DNA of 12,162 bases from an uncultured Paracoccaceae bacterium (GTDB lineage: Bacteria > Pseudomonadota > Alphaproteobacteria > Rhodobacterales > Rhodobacteraceae), in contig CALFYQ010000277.1 of NCBI GenBank assembly GCA_937952085.1, positions 1 through 12,162 on the forward strand, read 5' to 3'. Each line of letters begins with the position of its first letter. Position 1 is the stretch's first letter. Shown in pieces: positions 11,849 to 12,162 of this stretch. The position numbers and the translations under genes are program-made. The notes beneath the pieces were generated by a model. The model was not told the DNA's origin and made no database searches. It saw only the letters and a list, made by a program, of their open reading frames with translations.

Positions 11849-12162
11849 TCACTCGGCGGGCGTGGCGTCGCCGCCCTTTGCGGCCTCCCGCCTCATCACC
11901 TTCTCGACCCAGAGGCTGTGATGCTCCTTCGCCCAGTTGAGATCGACTTTGCCGGAGCCCATCGCCTCGAAGGCTCCCTCCATGCCGAGCGTGCCGATGT
12001 AGATATGGGCGAGGATGATCACCATCAGCGCGAAGGCGACCATCGAGTGCCAGAGCTGGGCGAACTGCATCTCCTCCTGCGGTGCGAGCTGTTCGGGCAG
12101 CGGCGCAAGCCCCACGAGTTCCGGCGCGCCGAGATCGTTCAGCACGCCGAACGTGTGCGCGA
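11849..12162 (-). CDS. Formate dehydrogenase cytochrome b556 (gamma) subunit, C-terminal part
   Basis: The frame enters from the right edge and ends at TGA 11851-11849; about 103 residues are visible, so the true start is outside the window. The fragment contains one membrane helix, LWHSMVAFALMVIILAHIYI, with two His residues in positions fit for haem b ligation, then GTLGMEGAFEAMGSGKVDLNWAKEHHSLW. The GMEGAFEAM and WAKEHHxLW pair is characteristic of the FdnI/FdoI-type gamma subunit that anchors formate dehydrogenase in the membrane and passes electrons to quinone. The catalytic alpha and iron-sulfur beta subunit genes are expected further right. The short soluble tail ends in GGDATPAE. It is co-directional with, and 4 bases from, the WD40-cytochrome gene. 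Confidence 0.88.
   Translation of the reverse strand, partial: AHTFGVLNDLGAPELVGLAPLPEQLAPQEEMQFAQLWHSMVAFALMVIILAHIYIGTLGMEGAFEAMGSGKVDLNWAKEHHSLWVEKVMRREAAKGGDATPAE

Noticed and set aside
10234..11940. 568-codon plus-strand frame opposite the WD40-cytochrome gene
   Set aside because: It has low-complexity Ala/Arg/Glu composition and is antisense to a gene with seven propeller repeats and a haem motif.

Overview
The window is very GC-rich DNA with third-position G/C codon use and tight gene packing. Gene content (GalB/GalD-type aromatic degradation, TupABC tungstate uptake, a FdnI-type formate dehydrogenase gamma subunit) suggests an alphaproteobacterium, probably Rhodobacterales-like. This is inference from style and gene content; there is no rRNA or other phylogenetic marker. 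No tRNA, CRISPR array, intact transposase or phage gene was seen.

Layout. (1) 1-838: the last strand of an outer-membrane beta-barrel protein, an orphan 62-codon reading frame, and about 440 bases without a convincing gene that hold an AT-rich island. (2) 839-6746: a ring-cleavage (meta-cleavage) catabolic locus. Three genes run leftward as an apparent operon: a PIG-L/LmbE-type 4-oxalomesaconate hydratase (galB), a two-domain type I extradiol dioxygenase, and a PrpF-family tautomerase (galD). Divergent from it are a dehydrogenase of the 3-hydroxyacid/6-phosphogluconate superfamily and, overlapping its stop codon, a LysR-type regulator with two complete N-terminal helix-turn-helix domains. A 2-keto-4-pentenoate hydratase-like gene converges on the regulator. 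Together they look like regulated degradation of a catecholic acid through a 4-oxalomesaconate-like intermediate. The final aldolase and the substrate-specific upstream enzymes lie outside the window.

(3) 6747-7187: a gene-free divergent intergenic region with three strong inverted repeats. (4) 7188-12162: a tungsten/formate block. A one-component regulator (excisionase-like wHTH fused to a periplasmic-binding-protein-like domain) converges on tupB-tupC-tupA, an overlapping operon for a tungstate ABC importer in which the binding protein is the last gene. Behind the tup promoter, in the same direction, end the genes of a formate dehydrogenase operon: the cytochrome b gamma subunit, cut by the window edge, followed 4 bases later by an exported seven-bladed WD40 propeller fused to a class I cytochrome c. 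The arrangement argues that the formate dehydrogenase uses tungsten, that the Tup system supplies it, and that the regulator senses the oxyanion.

The best candidates for something undescribed are the WD40-cytochrome c fusion in the formate dehydrogenase operon, the HTH-PBP regulator paired with three AAGAA repeats at exact 10-bp spacing upstream of tupB, the tandem-HTH LysR protein, and the type I dioxygenase in which a normally conserved second-sphere His appears to be Tyr.
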